Notes: a model not told the origin generated them from the letters alone. Shown: positions 48,734 through 61,186, counted from the stretch's first letter. The stretch is 64,000 nucleotides of DNA from Mycobacterium kiyosense (GCA_021654635.1 AP025179.1:5766001-5830000); one strand, 5' to 3'. Numbers and translations are program-made.

Positions 48734-49804
48734 TACGGAGCTCCCACCAGATTGTCTGGGCGGCGACCCGCAGCGCCCGGCTCCGCCGCGCTCGCGATCC
48801 CCACCAAATCAAGACGATGCGAGGGCCCGCCCAGCAACCGGGTCAGGGTCAGGTCCTTGATCGTGGAGTAATACCGGTGCATCGGATAGGTGACGTCCAT
48901 ACCCATGCCGCCGTGCAGGTGATGGCAGATCTGCATCACCGGCGGCGCCTGCGACGCCAGCCAGTAACCGAGCACGTCCAAATCGGTTGCGGCGTCCCGA
49001 TCTTCGGACAGCTGCCAGATCACCGCCTTGGCCGCCAAATCGATGGTGCGCGAGGCGATGTACACCTCGGCCCAGCTGCGCGGCCACCGTCTGGAAAGTC
49101 GAGAGCGGTTTGCCGAACTGTTTGCGGCCTGCGACGTAATCGGCCGTCAGCCGCAACGCGCCGGCCACCAGTCCGTCGGCGTAGCCGCCGATCGCGGCCA
49201 ACGCCAACTGGTTCACCCGAGCCGCTGTCGCGCCCGCCAGCACATCGGAGTCCGGCACGGCCACATCGGCGAACGTCACGGTGTATTCGTCGGAACCGTT
49301 GGAGGTGGGCGTGCGTACCACCGCCACGCCGTCGGCCTTCGGTGAGACCACCACCACCGCGCTGTCGGCGGTGACCACCATCCAGTCGGCCGAATCGGCA
49401 TATCCGACACCGACTTTCACACCCGACAGTCGACCGCCACGGAACGCGGTCGACGGCCGGTCGGGCAGCGCCGCCCCGGGCTCGTTGAGCGCGGCGGTCA
49501 GCACCGAGCCCTTGGGCACCCCGGCCAGGAACCGGTCCTGCTGCTCCTCGGACGCCAGGTCCAGCAGCGGCAACATCCCGAAACCCAGCGTCGCCAGGGC
49601 GGGGGTGATCGCGCCATGCCGGCCTACCTCGGTCAACACGGTGCCCACCTCGGGCAGGCCCACCCCGTCGCCGCCGAGGCGCTCAGGTACCGGCAGTGCC
49701 GTCACTCCCCCGTCGACCAACGCCGTCCAGGTCAGCTCGCGCTCCAGCACGGACGTGACGACGTCGGCGACGGCTTGCTGCGTCGCGGTGAGTTCGAAGT
49801 CCAT
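48733..49804 (-). CDS. fadE28: FadE28 (ChsE1), acyl-CoA dehydrogenase subunit (one frameshift)
   Basis: ATG 49804 (MDFELTATQQAVADVVTSVL). The frame breaks at CCC 49071-49073; one base fewer gives FQTVAAQLAEVYIASRTIDL and continues to TAA 48735-48733, 356 aa. The C-terminal part has ICHHLHGGMGMDVTYPMHRY, typical of acyl-CoA dehydrogenases. It pairs with FadE29. The protein is essential to side-chain degradation in relatives, so a consensus error is more likely than loss. Confidence 0.92.
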
Positions 49805-51053
49805 CAGGACGTCACCGACGCGTTGCCCGCGTAGTCGACCTGCCAGTGCTTGATGCCGTTGAGCCACCCCGACCGCAACCGCTCCGGCTCCGAGAGCGGC
49901 GTCAGATCCGGCATGTGGTCGGCAACGGCGTTGAAGATCAGGTTGATCGTCATCCGGGCCAGGTTGGCGCCGATGCAGTAGTGCGCGCCGGTGCCACCGA
50001 AACCGACGTGCGGGTTGGGGTCGCGCAGGATGTTGAACGAGTACGGGTCGACGAAGACGTCCTCGTCGAAATTGGCTGAGCGGTAAGACATCACCACCCG
50101 CTGGCCCTTTTTGATCAGCACGCCGCCCAGCTCGATGTCCTTGTTGGCGGTGCGCTGGAAGGCGCTGACCGGCGTCGCCCAGCGGACGATCTCGTCGGCC
50201 GTGGTGGACGGGCGTTCCTTCTTGTACAGCTCCCACTGGTCCGGGTTGTTCGCGAAGGCGATCATGCCGTGGGTGATCGAGTTGCGGGTGGTCTCGTTGC
50301 CCGCGACGGCGAGCATGATGACGAAGAAGCCGAATTCGTCGTCGGAGAGCTTCTCCCCGTCGATGTCGGCCTGGATCAAGGCGGTGACGATGTCCTCGGT
50401 CGGGTTTTTCGTCCGCTCCTCGGCCATCGCCATGGCGTAGGTGATCAGTTCCAGCGAGGACTGCGCGGGATCGATGTCGGCGTATTCGGGGTCCTCGCCG
50501 CCGGTCATCTCGTTGGACCAGCGGAACAGCTTGTCGCGGTCGTCCTGCGGCACGCCCAGCAGGCCGGCGATCGCCTGCAGCGGCAGCTCGCAAGAAACCT
50601 GCTCGACGAAGTCGCCGGCACCCGCGGCGGCGGCGGTCTTGGCGATGTTCTGGGCGCGCTGGTTGAGTTCGTCCTCCAGCCGGCCGATCGCGCGCGGGGG
50701 AAGCCGCGGGAGATGATCTTGCGCAGCCGGGTGTGGTGCGGGGCATCCATGTTGAGCATCACGTTGCGCTGCAACTCGACGTTCTCGCGGGTCATCTCTT
50801 TGGGCCAGGTCGGTATCGCGCCGTTCTCCCAGCTGGAGAAGTCGTCGCTGCGGCGCGACACTTCCTTGACGTCGGCGTGCTTGGTGAGCAGCCAGTAGCC
50901 GTGGTCCCCGAAACCTCCGCAGCCGTCGGGCACGTCGACCCAGTGGATCGGCTCGGATTTGCGGAGCTGCGCGAGCTCCTCGACGGGGAGACCGGCCAGG
51001 TTGATGTCGGGGTCGAGAAAGTCGTAGTCGGCCGGAATATTCGGGGGTGCCAT
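49804..51053 (-). CDS. cyp125: CYP125, sterol C26/C27 monooxygenase (one frameshift)
   Basis: ATG 51053; about 416 aa if one missing base near 50696-50701 is restored, so that IISRGF continues (T)PRAIGRLEDELNQRAQ. Otherwise intact: I-helix AVAGNETTRNSITHG, ADEIVRWATPV (ExxR), heme loop FGGTGAHYCIGANLA. CYP125 starts cholesterol side-chain oxidation. Shorter N-terminus than the 433-aa M. tuberculosis protein. First gene of the operon to ltp2; stop overlaps fadE28 start (TGATG). Confidence 0.92.
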
Positions 51054-51072
51054 TAGGGGTGATCTCCTAAAT

Positions 51073-51086
51073 TGCGACGTGGTCTA
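51073..51086. promoter_or_regulatory. Degenerate KstR-like half site near cyp125
   Basis: TGCGACGTGGTCTA keeps six of eight fixed KstR positions and lies 20 bp before the cyp125 start, with the full site 66 bp further away. It may be a weak auxiliary site or a chance match. Confidence 0.3.
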
Positions 51087-51151
51087 GTGTCAGTAAAACA
51101 TGCCTCTACCGCAGACAAAAGGCGCTAAGGCATCCTCGCTTGTCATAGTAA

Positions 51152-51165
51152 TGAAACGTGTTCTA
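51152..51165. promoter_or_regulatory. KstR operator between cyp125 and fadA5
   Basis: TGAAACGTGTTCTA fits the KstR consensus at all fixed positions, 10 bp before the fadA5 start and about 100 bp from the cyp125 start. Confidence 0.9.
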
Positions 51166-51166
51166 G

Positions 51167-54104
<2,938 letters not shown>

Positions 54105-54111
54105 GCGGGCG

Positions 54112-55032
54112 CTAGGAACCCGCGCCGTAGACCGGCACCGGTGGGCGCGACTTTGCCAGCAGGTCGCTGACGACGGGCCCCAACTCAGCGGGCTCCCACC
54201 GTGCACCCTTGTCGATCTGCGGGCCATGGGCCCAGCCCTCGGCGACCCGGATCAGGCCCGCCTCCACCTCGAACACCTTGCCGGTGACGTCGCGCGACTC
54301 GACGCTGCCTAGCCAAACCACCAGTGGGGAAACGTTTTCCGGTGCCATCGCATCGAACCCGCCGTCCTCGGGTGCGGCCATCGTCTCGGCGAACACCGCC
54401 TCGGTCATCCGGGTTCGGGCGGCCGGCGCGATGGCGTTCACGGTGATGCCGTAGCGCCCGAGTTCGGCCGCGCCGACCAGGGTCAGCGCGGCGATCCCGG
54501 CCTTGGCCGCCGAGTAGTTACCCTGCCCGACGCTGCCCTGCAGTCCGGCCGCCGAACTGGTGTTGATGATGCGGGCATTGAGATCGTCGGGCCCGACGGT
54601 GCCGCCCTTGATCTGCCGGCGCCAGTAACCTGCCGCGTGCCGCAACGTCGCGAAATGTCCCTTGAGGTGGACGCGGATCACGGCATCCCACTCACTTTCG
54701 CTGGTGTTGGCCAACATTCGGTCGCGAATGAAGCCGGCGTTGTTCACCAGGACGTCCAGGCCGCCGAAGGTGTCCACCGCGGTGTCGATCAGATTCTGCG
54801 CGCCCGTCCAGTCGGCGACGTCGTCGCCGTTGGCGACGGCCTCGCCGCCGGCCGCTTTGATCTCGTCGACGACCTGCTGGGCCGGGCTTTCGCCGGCGGA
54901 CCCGTCCAGGCCGACACCGATGTCGTTGACCACCACCCGGGCCCCCTCGGCCGCGAAGGCCAAGGCGTGCGCGCGGCCGATGCCGCGGCCGGCTCCGGTG
55001 ACAATGACCACTCGGCCGTCAACCACACCCAT
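54112..55032 (-). CDS. SDR family enzyme, MFE-2-like (Rv3548c type)
   Basis: 306 aa, ATG 55032. SDR: TGAGRGIGRAHALAFAAEGA, VLVNNAGFIRDRMLANTSES, Ser in INTSSAAGLQGSVGQGNY and Tyr-x3-Lys in NYSAAKAGIAAL. It resembles the (3R)-hydroxyacyl-CoA dehydrogenase domain of peroxisomal MFE-2. Follows the Rv3549c-type gene after 15 bp under the KstR2 operator; a role in ring-C/D or side-chain beta-oxidation is likely but not proven. Confidence 0.87.
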   Translation of the reverse strand: MGVVDGRVVIVTGAGRGIGRAHALAFAAEGARVVVNDIGVGLDGSAGESPAQQVVDEIKAAGGEAVANGDDVADWTGAQNLIDTAVDTFGGLDVLVNNAGFIRDRMLANTSESEWDAVIRVHLKGHFATLRHAAGYWRRQIKGGTVGPDDLNARIINTSSAAGLQGSVGQGNYSAAKAGIAALTLVGAAELGRYGITVNAIAPAARTRMTEAVFAETMAAPEDGGFDAMAPENVSPLVVWLGSVESRDVTGKVFEVEAGLIRVAEGWAHGPQIDKGARWEPAELGPVVSDLLAKSRPPVPVYGAGS

Positions 55033-55047
55033 ATTTCCTCGTCTCCT

Positions 55048-55845
55048 CTACTTGATCGCGCTCGCGTTCGTGGTGGCCAGATAGTGCGGCGGCTCGCCCC
55101 CGCCGTGTACCTCCAACGCGGCCCCGCTGATGTAGGCCGCCGCGTCGGAAGCCAGAAATGCTGCAGCCCAACCGACATCCTCCGGTTTGGCCAATCGGCC
55201 CAGGGGCACGTTCTTGGAGATCGCGGCGATCGAGTCGGCGTCGCCGTAGAACAGGTCGGCCTGCTCGGTCTCGACCATGCCGACCACGCAGGCGTTCACT
55301 CGGACCTTCGGTCCCCATTCGACAGCCAGCGTCTCGGTGAGGCTTTCCAGGCCGGCTTTGGCCGCCCCGTACGCCGCGGTGCCCGGGCTGGGCCGTCGGC
55401 CACTGAGACTGCAGATGTTCACGATCGACCCGCCACTGGGTTGGGTTTGCATCTTTTCGTTGGCGAATTGCGAAACCAGCAGGCCGCCAATCAGATTGAG
55501 TTCGATGATCTTGCGGTTGAACTTGGGGCTGGAGTCGGCGGTCAGCACGTAGGGCGAACCGCCGGCGTTGTTGACCACGACGTCGAGCCGGCCGTGCCGT
55601 TCGACGATCGAGTCGATCAGCGACTGGACGGCGTGTTCGTCACGGACGTCGCAGCTGTGGAACTCGTGCGGGAAATCTTCGACGGACCGTCGCGCACAGG
55701 CGATCACCGTCGCGCCCTGCGCGGCGAAAACCGCGCTGATACCGGCGCCGACACCGCGGACGCCGCCGGTCACCAGCACCACGCGGCCGGCCAGACCGAA
55801 GTTGAGGCCGTCGGTGCTCGGGGGGGCTGAGTCCGATCGGGTCAC
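55048..55845 (-). CDS. SDR family enzyme (Rv3549c type)
   Basis: 265 aa, ATG 55845. SDR: VTGGVRGVGAGISAVFAAQG, NNAGGSPYVLTADSSPKFNR, Ser in NICSLSGRRPSPGTAAY and Tyr-x3-Lys in AYGAAKAGLESL. Divergent from echA20 across a KstR2 operator, so it belongs to the ring-C/D regulon. Substrate unassigned. Confidence 0.87.
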   Translation of the reverse strand: MTRSDSAPPSTDGLNFGLAGRVVLVTGGVRGVGAGISAVFAAQGATVIACARRSVEDFPHEFHSCDVRDEHAVQSLIDSIVERHGRLDVVVNNAGGSPYVLTADSSPKFNRKIIELNLIGGLLVSQFANEKMQTQPSGGSIVNICSLSGRRPSPGTAAYGAAKAGLESLTETLAVEWGPKVRVNACVVGMVETEQADLFYGDADSIAAISKNVPLGRLAKPEDVGWAAAFLASDAAAYISGAALEVHGGGEPPHYLATTNASAIK

Positions 55846-55859
55846 TGTGCTAGCGTACC

Positions 55860-55875
55860 AAGCAAGTGCTTGCTT
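55860..55875. promoter_or_regulatory. KstR2 operator between Rv3549c-type gene and echA20
   Basis: AAGCAAGTGCTTGCTT fits the KstR2 consensus AnCAAGnnCTTGnT with extended arms. It serves the divergent ring-C/D genes. Confidence 0.9.
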
Positions 55876-55919
55876 AGGTAATTGCCCCCCAGTTCCGAAG
55901 GCCCCGACCAGGAAGTGCC

Positions 55920-56675
55920 ATGACCATCACCTCCAAAACACTCGAGCCCGGCATCGTGGCGGTCACGGTCGACTACCCACCGGTCAACGCCATCCCGTCC
56001 AAGGGCTGGTTCGAACTCGCCGACGCCATCACCGCGGCCGGCGCCGACCTGAGCACCCACGCGGTGATCCTGCGGGCCGAGGGCCGCGGCTTCAACGCCG
56101 GCGTGGACATCAAGGAGATGCAGCGCACCGAAGGATTCACCGCGCTGATCGACGCCAACCGCGGCTGCTTCGCCGCGTTCCGCGCGGTGTACGAGTGCGC
56201 GGTGCCGGTGATCGCCGCGGTCAACGGGTTCTGCGTGGGTGGCGGCATCGGTCTGGTCGGCAACGCCGACGTGATCGTCGCCTCCGACGACGCCACGTTC
56301 GGGTTGCCGGAGGTGGAACGCGGGGCGCTCGGTGCGGCGACCCACCTGTCCCGGCTGGTGCCGCAGCACATGATGCGGAGGTTGTTCTTCACCGCGGCCA
56401 CCGTGGACGCAGCCACCTTGCACCACTTCGGCTCGGTACACGAGGTGGTTCCGCGCGAGCAGCTCGACGAGGCCGCACTACGCGTAGCCCGCGACATCGC
56501 CGCCAAGGACACCCGGGTCATCCGGGCCGCCAAAGAGGCGCTGAACCTCATCGACGTGCAGCGGGTCAACTCGAGTTACCGCATGGAGCAAGGGTTTACC
56601 TTCGAGCTGAACCTGGCCGGAGTGGCCGATGAGCACCGCGACGCGTTCGCCGGCACCGAGAAGGGCAAGAAGTGA
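55920..56675 (+). CDS. echA20: EchA20, ring-C-opening crotonase
   Basis: 251 aa, ATG 55920 with a purine-rich AGGAAG upstream. Crotonase segments EGRGFNAGVDIKEMQRTEGF and NGFCVGGGIGLVGNADVIVA. EchA20 hydrolyses ring C of the 3-ring steroid CoA remnant (HIEC-CoA). Couples to ipdA by GTGA. Position equals Rv3550. Confidence 0.93.
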   Translation: MTITSKTLEPGIVAVTVDYPPVNAIPSKGWFELADAITAAGADLSTHAVILRAEGRGFNAGVDIKEMQRTEGFTALIDANRGCFAAFRAVYECAVPVIAAVNGFCVGGGIGLVGNADVIVASDDATFGLPEVERGALGAATHLSRLVPQHMMRRLFFTAATVDAATLHHFGSVHEVVPREQLDEAALRVARDIAAKDTRVIRAAKEALNLIDVQRVNSSYRMEQGFTFELNLAGVADEHRDAFAGTEKGKK

Positions 56676-57556
56676 GCAACAAGCTGACCTCTCTCGACGA
56701 CGCCGTCGCCTGCGTCGAAAGCGGCATGACCATCGGCATCGCGGGTTGGGGTTCGCGCCGCAAGCCGATGGCGTTCGTGCGCGCCCTGCTGCGCACCGAT
56801 GCCACCGACCTGACCGTCGTCACCTACGGCGGTCCCGACCTGGGCCTGTTGTGCTCGGCCGGCAAGGTCAAGCGGGTCTACTACGGGTTCGTGTCCCTGG
56901 ACTCGCCGCCGTTCTACGACCCATGGTTCGCCAAGGCCCGCACCAGTGGCGCCATCGAGGCCCGCGAGATGGACGAGGGCATGCTGCGCTGCGGGCTGCA
57001 GGCGGCAGCACAACGGTTGCCGTTCTTGCCGATTCGTGCCGGGCTGGGCAGCTCGGTGCTCGACTTCTGGGAAGGTGAACTGAAAACCGTCACTTCGCCC
57101 TACCAGGCGCCCGGTGGCGGACACGAGACATTGATCGCGATGCCGGCGCTGAAGCTCGATGTCGCCTTCGCGCACCTGAATATCGGTGATGCCCGTGGTA
57201 ATGCCGCCTACACCGGCATCGACCCCTATTTCGACGACCTGTACCTGATGGCCGCCGAAAAGCGATTCCTGTCGGTGGAGCGGGTAGTGCCCACCGAGGA
57301 ACTCGTCAAGTCCGTGCCCCCGCAGGCACTGCTGATCAACCGGATGATGGTCGACGGCGTCGTCGAGGCTCCGGGTGGAGCGCACTTCACCACGGCCGCA
57401 CCGGATTACGGCCGCGACGAGAAGTTCCAGCGACACTACGCCGAGGCCGCGTCGACCGAGGACGGCTGGGCGCAGTTCGTGGCTACCTACCTGTCCGGCA
57501 GTGAGGACGACTACCAGGCCGCGGTACGCAAGTTCGGCGAGGAGGCAGCCAAGTGA
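56672..57556 (+). CDS. ipdA: IpdA, CoA-transferase-fold ring-D hydrolase subunit A
   Basis: 294 aa, GTG 56672. CoA-transferase family I alpha-type: GMTIGIAGWGSRRKPMAFVR, VTYGGPDLGLLCSAGKVKRV. IpdA with IpdB forms a heterotetramer that acts as a hydrolase on COCHEA-CoA to open the last ring. The start overlaps the echA20 stop; its stop overlaps ipdB (GTGA). Position equals Rv3551. Confidence 0.94.
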   Translation: MSNKLTSLDDAVACVESGMTIGIAGWGSRRKPMAFVRALLRTDATDLTVVTYGGPDLGLLCSAGKVKRVYYGFVSLDSPPFYDPWFAKARTSGAIEAREMDEGMLRCGLQAAAQRLPFLPIRAGLGSSVLDFWEGELKTVTSPYQAPGGGHETLIAMPALKLDVAFAHLNIGDARGNAAYTGIDPYFDDLYLMAAEKRFLSVERVVPTEELVKSVPPQALLINRMMVDGVVEAPGGAHFTTAAPDYGRDEKFQRHYAEAASTEDGWAQFVATYLSGSEDDYQAAVRKFGEEAAK

Positions 57557-58293
57557 GCACCCGGGCAGAGGTCTGCGCGGTCGCCTGCGCTGAATTGTTT
57601 CGCGACGCAGGCGAAATCATGGTGAGCCCGATGACCAACATGGCTGCGGTCGGTGCCCGGTTGGCTCGGCTATCGTTCTCCCCCGACATCCTGCTGACCG
57701 ACGGTGAAGCCCAGTTGCTGGCCGACACACCCGCGTTGGGCAAGACGGGAGCCATCGAAGGCTGGATGCCGTTCGGCCGCGTTTTCGAGACCCTGGCCTG
57801 GGGACGGCGGCACGTCGTGATGGGCGCCAATCAGGTTGACCGGTATGGCAATCAGAACATCTCGGCGTTCGGTCCGCTGCAGAAGCCGACCCGGCAGATG
57901 TTCGGCCTGCGCGGCTCGCCGGGCAACACCATCAACCACGCGACCAGCTACTGGGTGGGCAACCACTCCAAGCGGGTGTTCACCGAATCCGTCGACATCG
58001 TCTGCGGCATCGGCTACGACAAGGTCGACCACGACAATCCGGCGTTCCGGTTCGTCAACGTCTACCGCGTCATCTCGAATCTGGGCGTGTTCGATTTCGG
58101 CGGCCCGGGCCGAACCATGCGGGCGCTGTCCCTGCACCCCGGGGTTACGGCCGACGAGGTCCGCGAGGCCACGTCGTTCGAGATACACGGACTCGACGAA
58201 GCCGGCGAGACCCGGCAGCCGACCGACGAGGAGCTGCGGCTCATCCGCGAGGTAATCGACCCGAAAGCACTGCGCGACAGAGAGATTCGCTAG
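57553..58293 (+). CDS. ipdB: IpdB, CoA-transferase-fold ring-D hydrolase subunit B
   Basis: 246 aa, GTG 57553 overlapping ipdA. Beta-type CoA-transferase fold: SPMTNMAAVGARLARLSFSP, LTDGEAQLLADTPALGKTGA, HVVMGANQVDRYGNQNISAF. Pairs with IpdA. Stop overlaps ipdC start (TAGTG). Position equals Rv3552. Confidence 0.94.
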   Translation: MSTRAEVCAVACAELFRDAGEIMVSPMTNMAAVGARLARLSFSPDILLTDGEAQLLADTPALGKTGAIEGWMPFGRVFETLAWGRRHVVMGANQVDRYGNQNISAFGPLQKPTRQMFGLRGSPGNTINHATSYWVGNHSKRVFTESVDIVCGIGYDKVDHDNPAFRFVNVYRVISNLGVFDFGGPGRTMRALSLHPGVTADEVREATSFEIHGLDEAGETRQPTDEELRLIREVIDPKALRDREIR

Positions 58294-59360
58294 TGAGGAT
58301 CAAGACGCCGCTGACCGAGTTGGTCGGTATCGAGCATCCGGTGGTGCAGACCGGGATGGGCTGGGTGGCCGGTGCGCGGCTGGTGTCGGCCACGGCCAAC
58401 GCCGGCGGCCTGGGCATCCTGGCCTCGGCCACCATGACGCTGGACGAACTGGCTACGGCCATCGGCAAGGTCAAGTCCGCCACCGACAAGCCGTTCGGCG
58501 TGAACATCCGCGCGGACGCCGCCGACGCCGGCGACCGCGTCGAACTGATGATCCGCGAGGGCGTCAAGGTGGCGTCGTTCGCCCTGGCTCCCAAGAAGGA
58601 GCTGATCGACCGGCTCAAAGAGGCTGGCGCGGTTGTGGTTCCGTCGATCGGCGCGGCCAAACACGCCCGCAAGGTCGCTGCCTGGGGTGCCGACGCGATG
58701 ATCGTGCAGGGCGGCGAGGGCGGCGGGCACACCGGCCCGGTCGCGACCACGCTGTTGCTGCCGTCCGTACTGGATGCCGTTCAAGGGACCGGAATCCCGG
58801 TGATCGCCGCGGGCGGCTTCTTCGACGGCCGCGGCCTGGCCGCCGCTTTGTCCTATGGCGCGGCCGGGGTGGCGATGGGGACCCGCTTCCTGCTCACTTC
58901 GGACTCCACCGTGCCCGACGCCGTCAAGCGCCGTTATTTGGATTCCGCGCTGGACGGCACGGTGGTGACCACCCGGGTGGACGGCATGCCGCACCGCGTG
59001 TTGCGTACCGGCTTGGTGGAGAAGCTGGAAAGTGGCTCGCCGATCAGGGGTTTGACCGCCGCAGTGCGCAACGCCGGCAAGTTCAAGCACATGTCGGGGA
59101 TGACGTGGCGATCGATGATCCAGGACGGCCTGGCCATGCGGCACGGTAAAGAACTGACCTGGTCGCAGGTGGTGATGGCGGCCAACACCCCGATGCTGCT
59201 CAAAGCCGGCCTGGTCGAGGGCAATACCGAGGCCGGGGTGCTGGCGTCGGGCCAGGTGGCCGGCATCCTCGACGACCTGCCGTCGTGCGCCGAGTTGATC
59301 GAGTCCATCGTCGCCGACGCCGTCAAGCACCTGCAGGCCGCGTCGGCTTACATCGAGTAG
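58293..59360 (+). CDS. ipdC: IpdC, flavin-dependent reductase of ring-C/D degradation
   Basis: 355 aa, GTG 58293, same length as recalled for Rv3553. 2-nitropropane-dioxygenase/nitronate-monooxygenase TIM barrel: GMGWVAGARLVSATANAGGL, VQGGEGGGHTGPVATTLLLP, VIAAGGFFDGRGLAAALSYG and GVAMGTRFLLTSDS. It is reported to be an FMN-dependent reductase acting on the 5-hydroxy-HIP-CoA stage. Last gene of echA20-ipdA-ipdB-ipdC; it abuts the VOC gene stop with no spacer. Confidence 0.93.
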   Translation: MRIKTPLTELVGIEHPVVQTGMGWVAGARLVSATANAGGLGILASATMTLDELATAIGKVKSATDKPFGVNIRADAADAGDRVELMIREGVKVASFALAPKKELIDRLKEAGAVVVPSIGAAKHARKVAAWGADAMIVQGGEGGGHTGPVATTLLLPSVLDAVQGTGIPVIAAGGFFDGRGLAAALSYGAAGVAMGTRFLLTSDSTVPDAVKRRYLDSALDGTVVTTRVDGMPHRVLRTGLVEKLESGSPIRGLTAAVRNAGKFKHMSGMTWRSMIQDGLAMRHGKELTWSQVVMAANTPMLLKAGLVEGNTEAGVLASGQVAGILDDLPSCAELIESIVADAVKHLQAASAYIE

Positions 59361-59741
59361 TCAAGCCTCGACGACCATCAGGGTGTGCCCGGTCGGGTCG
59401 CGGAACCAGAACAGCGGCGGAACCGGCTCGCCCATTCGCGAGACCTGGGGGTCGATATCGACACCGAGCTCTTTCATCGCCGCGTGGGTGGCGTCGATGT
59501 CGTTGGTGTTCAAGGTGATTCCGGTGACCGTCGGCTGCACCGGCCCGCTGTCCGGCGGCGGCGGCGCGAGCGCGATGCCAGTCGTTCCACCCGGCAGGTA
59601 CACCTCGATCCACCGCTGGCCACCGTGAAACGGCGTGTCGGTGCGCTTCTCGAACCCGAGCGACTCGTAGAACGCGACCGCCTTGTCCTGTTCGATTGTC
59701 GGCACACAGACCAGGTTGATTCCCTGCAGACCAGTCGTCAT
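59361..59741 (-). CDS. VOC/glyoxalase-family protein
   Basis: 126 aa from ATG 59741 (MTTGLQGINLVCVPTIEQDK). Single VOC-type beta-alpha-beta-beta-beta repeat pair: VAFYESLGFEKRTDTPFHGG, TGITLNTNDIDATHAAMKEL and PLFWFRDPTGHTLMVVEA. Family members bind a metal and include glyoxalases, dioxygenases and drug-binding proteins. Overlaps the DUF899 gene stop (ATGA). Function unknown. Confidence 0.82.
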   Translation of the reverse strand: MTTGLQGINLVCVPTIEQDKAVAFYESLGFEKRTDTPFHGGQRWIEVYLPGGTTGIALAPPPPDSGPVQPTVTGITLNTNDIDATHAAMKELGVDIDPQVSRMGEPVPPLFWFRDPTGHTLMVVEA

Positions 59742-60430
59742 CGGGCATCCTTTCCGTAAGCACGTGCGATGTCCTGCGAGCTCCCCCAGCGACTGAAGGT
59801 CGGTGACTGCGGCCAGCCGTCCGGCGAGTCCTGCCACTCCTCCTGACGGCCATAGGGGAGGAGGTCGAGCAGGCCGAAGACGTGTTGCATCAGCTCGGTG
59901 CCGCGGCCGTTGGTGTGCCAGGTCCGGTAGACGTTATCCCCTGCGCGCAGAAAGACATTCACGCCGAATCCGCCGCCCGCCGGGGCATCGACGTCGGCGC
60001 CGAACGGGCTGTTGGCGGTGGAGTACCAGGTCATCTGGTTACCCACCCGCGCCTTGTAGGCCAGCGCTTCGTCGATCGGCCCCTGGGTGACGACGACGAA
60101 ACGGGCGTCCCAGTTGTCCAGGAACTCCAGCCGGGTGTATTGCGACGTGAGGCCGGTGCATCCGGGGCACTGCCACTCCTGGCCGGCAAACCACATGTGG
60201 TGGTAGACGATCAGCTGCGACTTACCGTCGAAGATGTCGACCAGCCGCACCGGTCCGTCCTCGCCTTCCAGGGTGTATTCGGGCATTGCGACCATCGGCA
60301 GCCGGCGCCGCTGCGCGGCGATCGCGTCGAGTTCACGAGTGGCGGCCTTCTCCCGGACTCGCAGCGCCTGCAGTTCCCGTTCCCAGGTCCGCTGGTCCAC
60401 AACGGGCGGCAAAGCTGCTGTGCGCAACAC
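59738..60430 (-). CDS. DUF899 thioredoxin-like protein
   Basis: 230 aa from GTG 60430, chosen because GGAGGGGG lies just upstream and MLRTAALPPVVDQRTWEREL is the natural start. DUF899 family: YTLEGEDGPVRLVDIFDGKS, HHMWFAGQEWQCPGCTGLTS with CPGC, and GFGVNVFLRAGDNVYRTWHT. These proteins have a thioredoxin-like fold; redox activity is possible through the CxxC. Operon with the VOC gene, divergent from a TetR regulator. Confidence 0.82.
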   Translation of the reverse strand: MLRTAALPPVVDQRTWERELQALRVREKAATRELDAIAAQRRRLPMVAMPEYTLEGEDGPVRLVDIFDGKSQLIVYHHMWFAGQEWQCPGCTGLTSQYTRLEFLDNWDARFVVVTQGPIDEALAYKARVGNQMTWYSTANSPFGADVDAPAGGGFGVNVFLRAGDNVYRTWHTNGRGTELMQHVFGLLDLLPYGRQEEWQDSPDGWPQSPTFSRWGSSQDIARAYGKDAR

Positions 60431-60448
60431 AATCCCCCTCCAATTCAA

Positions 60449-60488
60449 ATGTTCACGGCGTACACATGGTAATGTTCACACCGTACAC
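60449..60488. promoter_or_regulatory. Tandem operator-like repeats before the TetR gene
   Basis: ATGTTCACGGCGTACAC (60449-60465) and ATGTTCACACCGTACAC (60472-60488) differ at two bases and start 23 bp apart. Each contains an imperfect GTTCAC/GTAC-type palindrome. They lie between the divergent TetR and DUF899 genes, so are likely the TetR binding sites. Confidence 0.65.
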
Positions 60489-60512
60489 TTCTACGTCGGG
60501 AAGGGTCAAGAG

Positions 60513-61082
60513 TTGGCCACCGCGAAGACCGGCTACCACCACGGCGATCTGCGGACGGCGTTGATCGACGCCGGCTTGGCGCTGACTCGGACCGGCGGAC
60601 CGGAGGCGTTGACGATCCGGGAAGCGACTCGGCGAGTGGGCGTTTCACCCAACGCCGCCTACCGCCACTTCGCCGACCGGGAAGCTCTGCTGAGTGCGGT
60701 TGCGTCGGCGATCCAGCATCAGATGGCGGCGCGGATGGCGCGCAGACACGGTTCGGAGCTTCAACTGAGCGCCGTCGGGTTGGGCTACATCAAATTCGCG
60801 CTTGACGAACCGGGATGGTTCGCGGTGGCATTCTTCGGCGCCGGTGCCGGCGAGACGGCTGGCGCACCGCCGTATCTGGCATTGGTCGAGGCGCTGGACG
60901 CAATGGTGGAGTCCGGTCAGCTCTCGGCGAAACGCCGTGCGGGCGCGGAGTGGCCGTGCTGGTCGGCAGTGCACGGGTTCGCCGAACTGGCGCTGCGCGG
61001 ACCGCTCAAGAACGCGGGCCGCCGCGACGTCGAGGCGCTGGCGCGGCGGACCGTCGACGACATCATCGCCGGAATACGGTAA
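60513..61082 (+). CDS. TetR-family regulator of the DUF899/VOC pair
   Basis: 189 aa from TTG 60513, with AAGGG 7 nt upstream. HTH: LTIREATRRVGVSPNAAYRH followed by FADREALLSAVASAIQHQMA; ligand domain with LDEPGWFAVAFFGAGAGETA, resembling the TetR_C WHG family. Divergent from DUF899-VOC with repeated operator-like sites between, so it probably represses that pair and itself. Confidence 0.85.
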   Translation: MATAKTGYHHGDLRTALIDAGLALTRTGGPEALTIREATRRVGVSPNAAYRHFADREALLSAVASAIQHQMAARMARRHGSELQLSAVGLGYIKFALDEPGWFAVAFFGAGAGETAGAPPYLALVEALDAMVESGQLSAKRRAGAEWPCWSAVHGFAELALRGPLKNAGRRDVEALARRTVDDIIAGIR

Positions 61083-61186
61083 ACCGGCGCGCGGTACCGG
61101 TCGATGTCCCGTTTACGCTGCTGCGGATCGTCCAACGGTGCGAACGACAGGGCATCGTCGGATGCACGCCCGGCGGGAAAAGCGAA

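Noticed and set aside
48809..50746. A 645-codon frame joining the cyp125 tail to fadE28
   Set aside because: It arises from the two frameshifts; its first half is the wrong frame of cyp125 and shows no P450 motifs.
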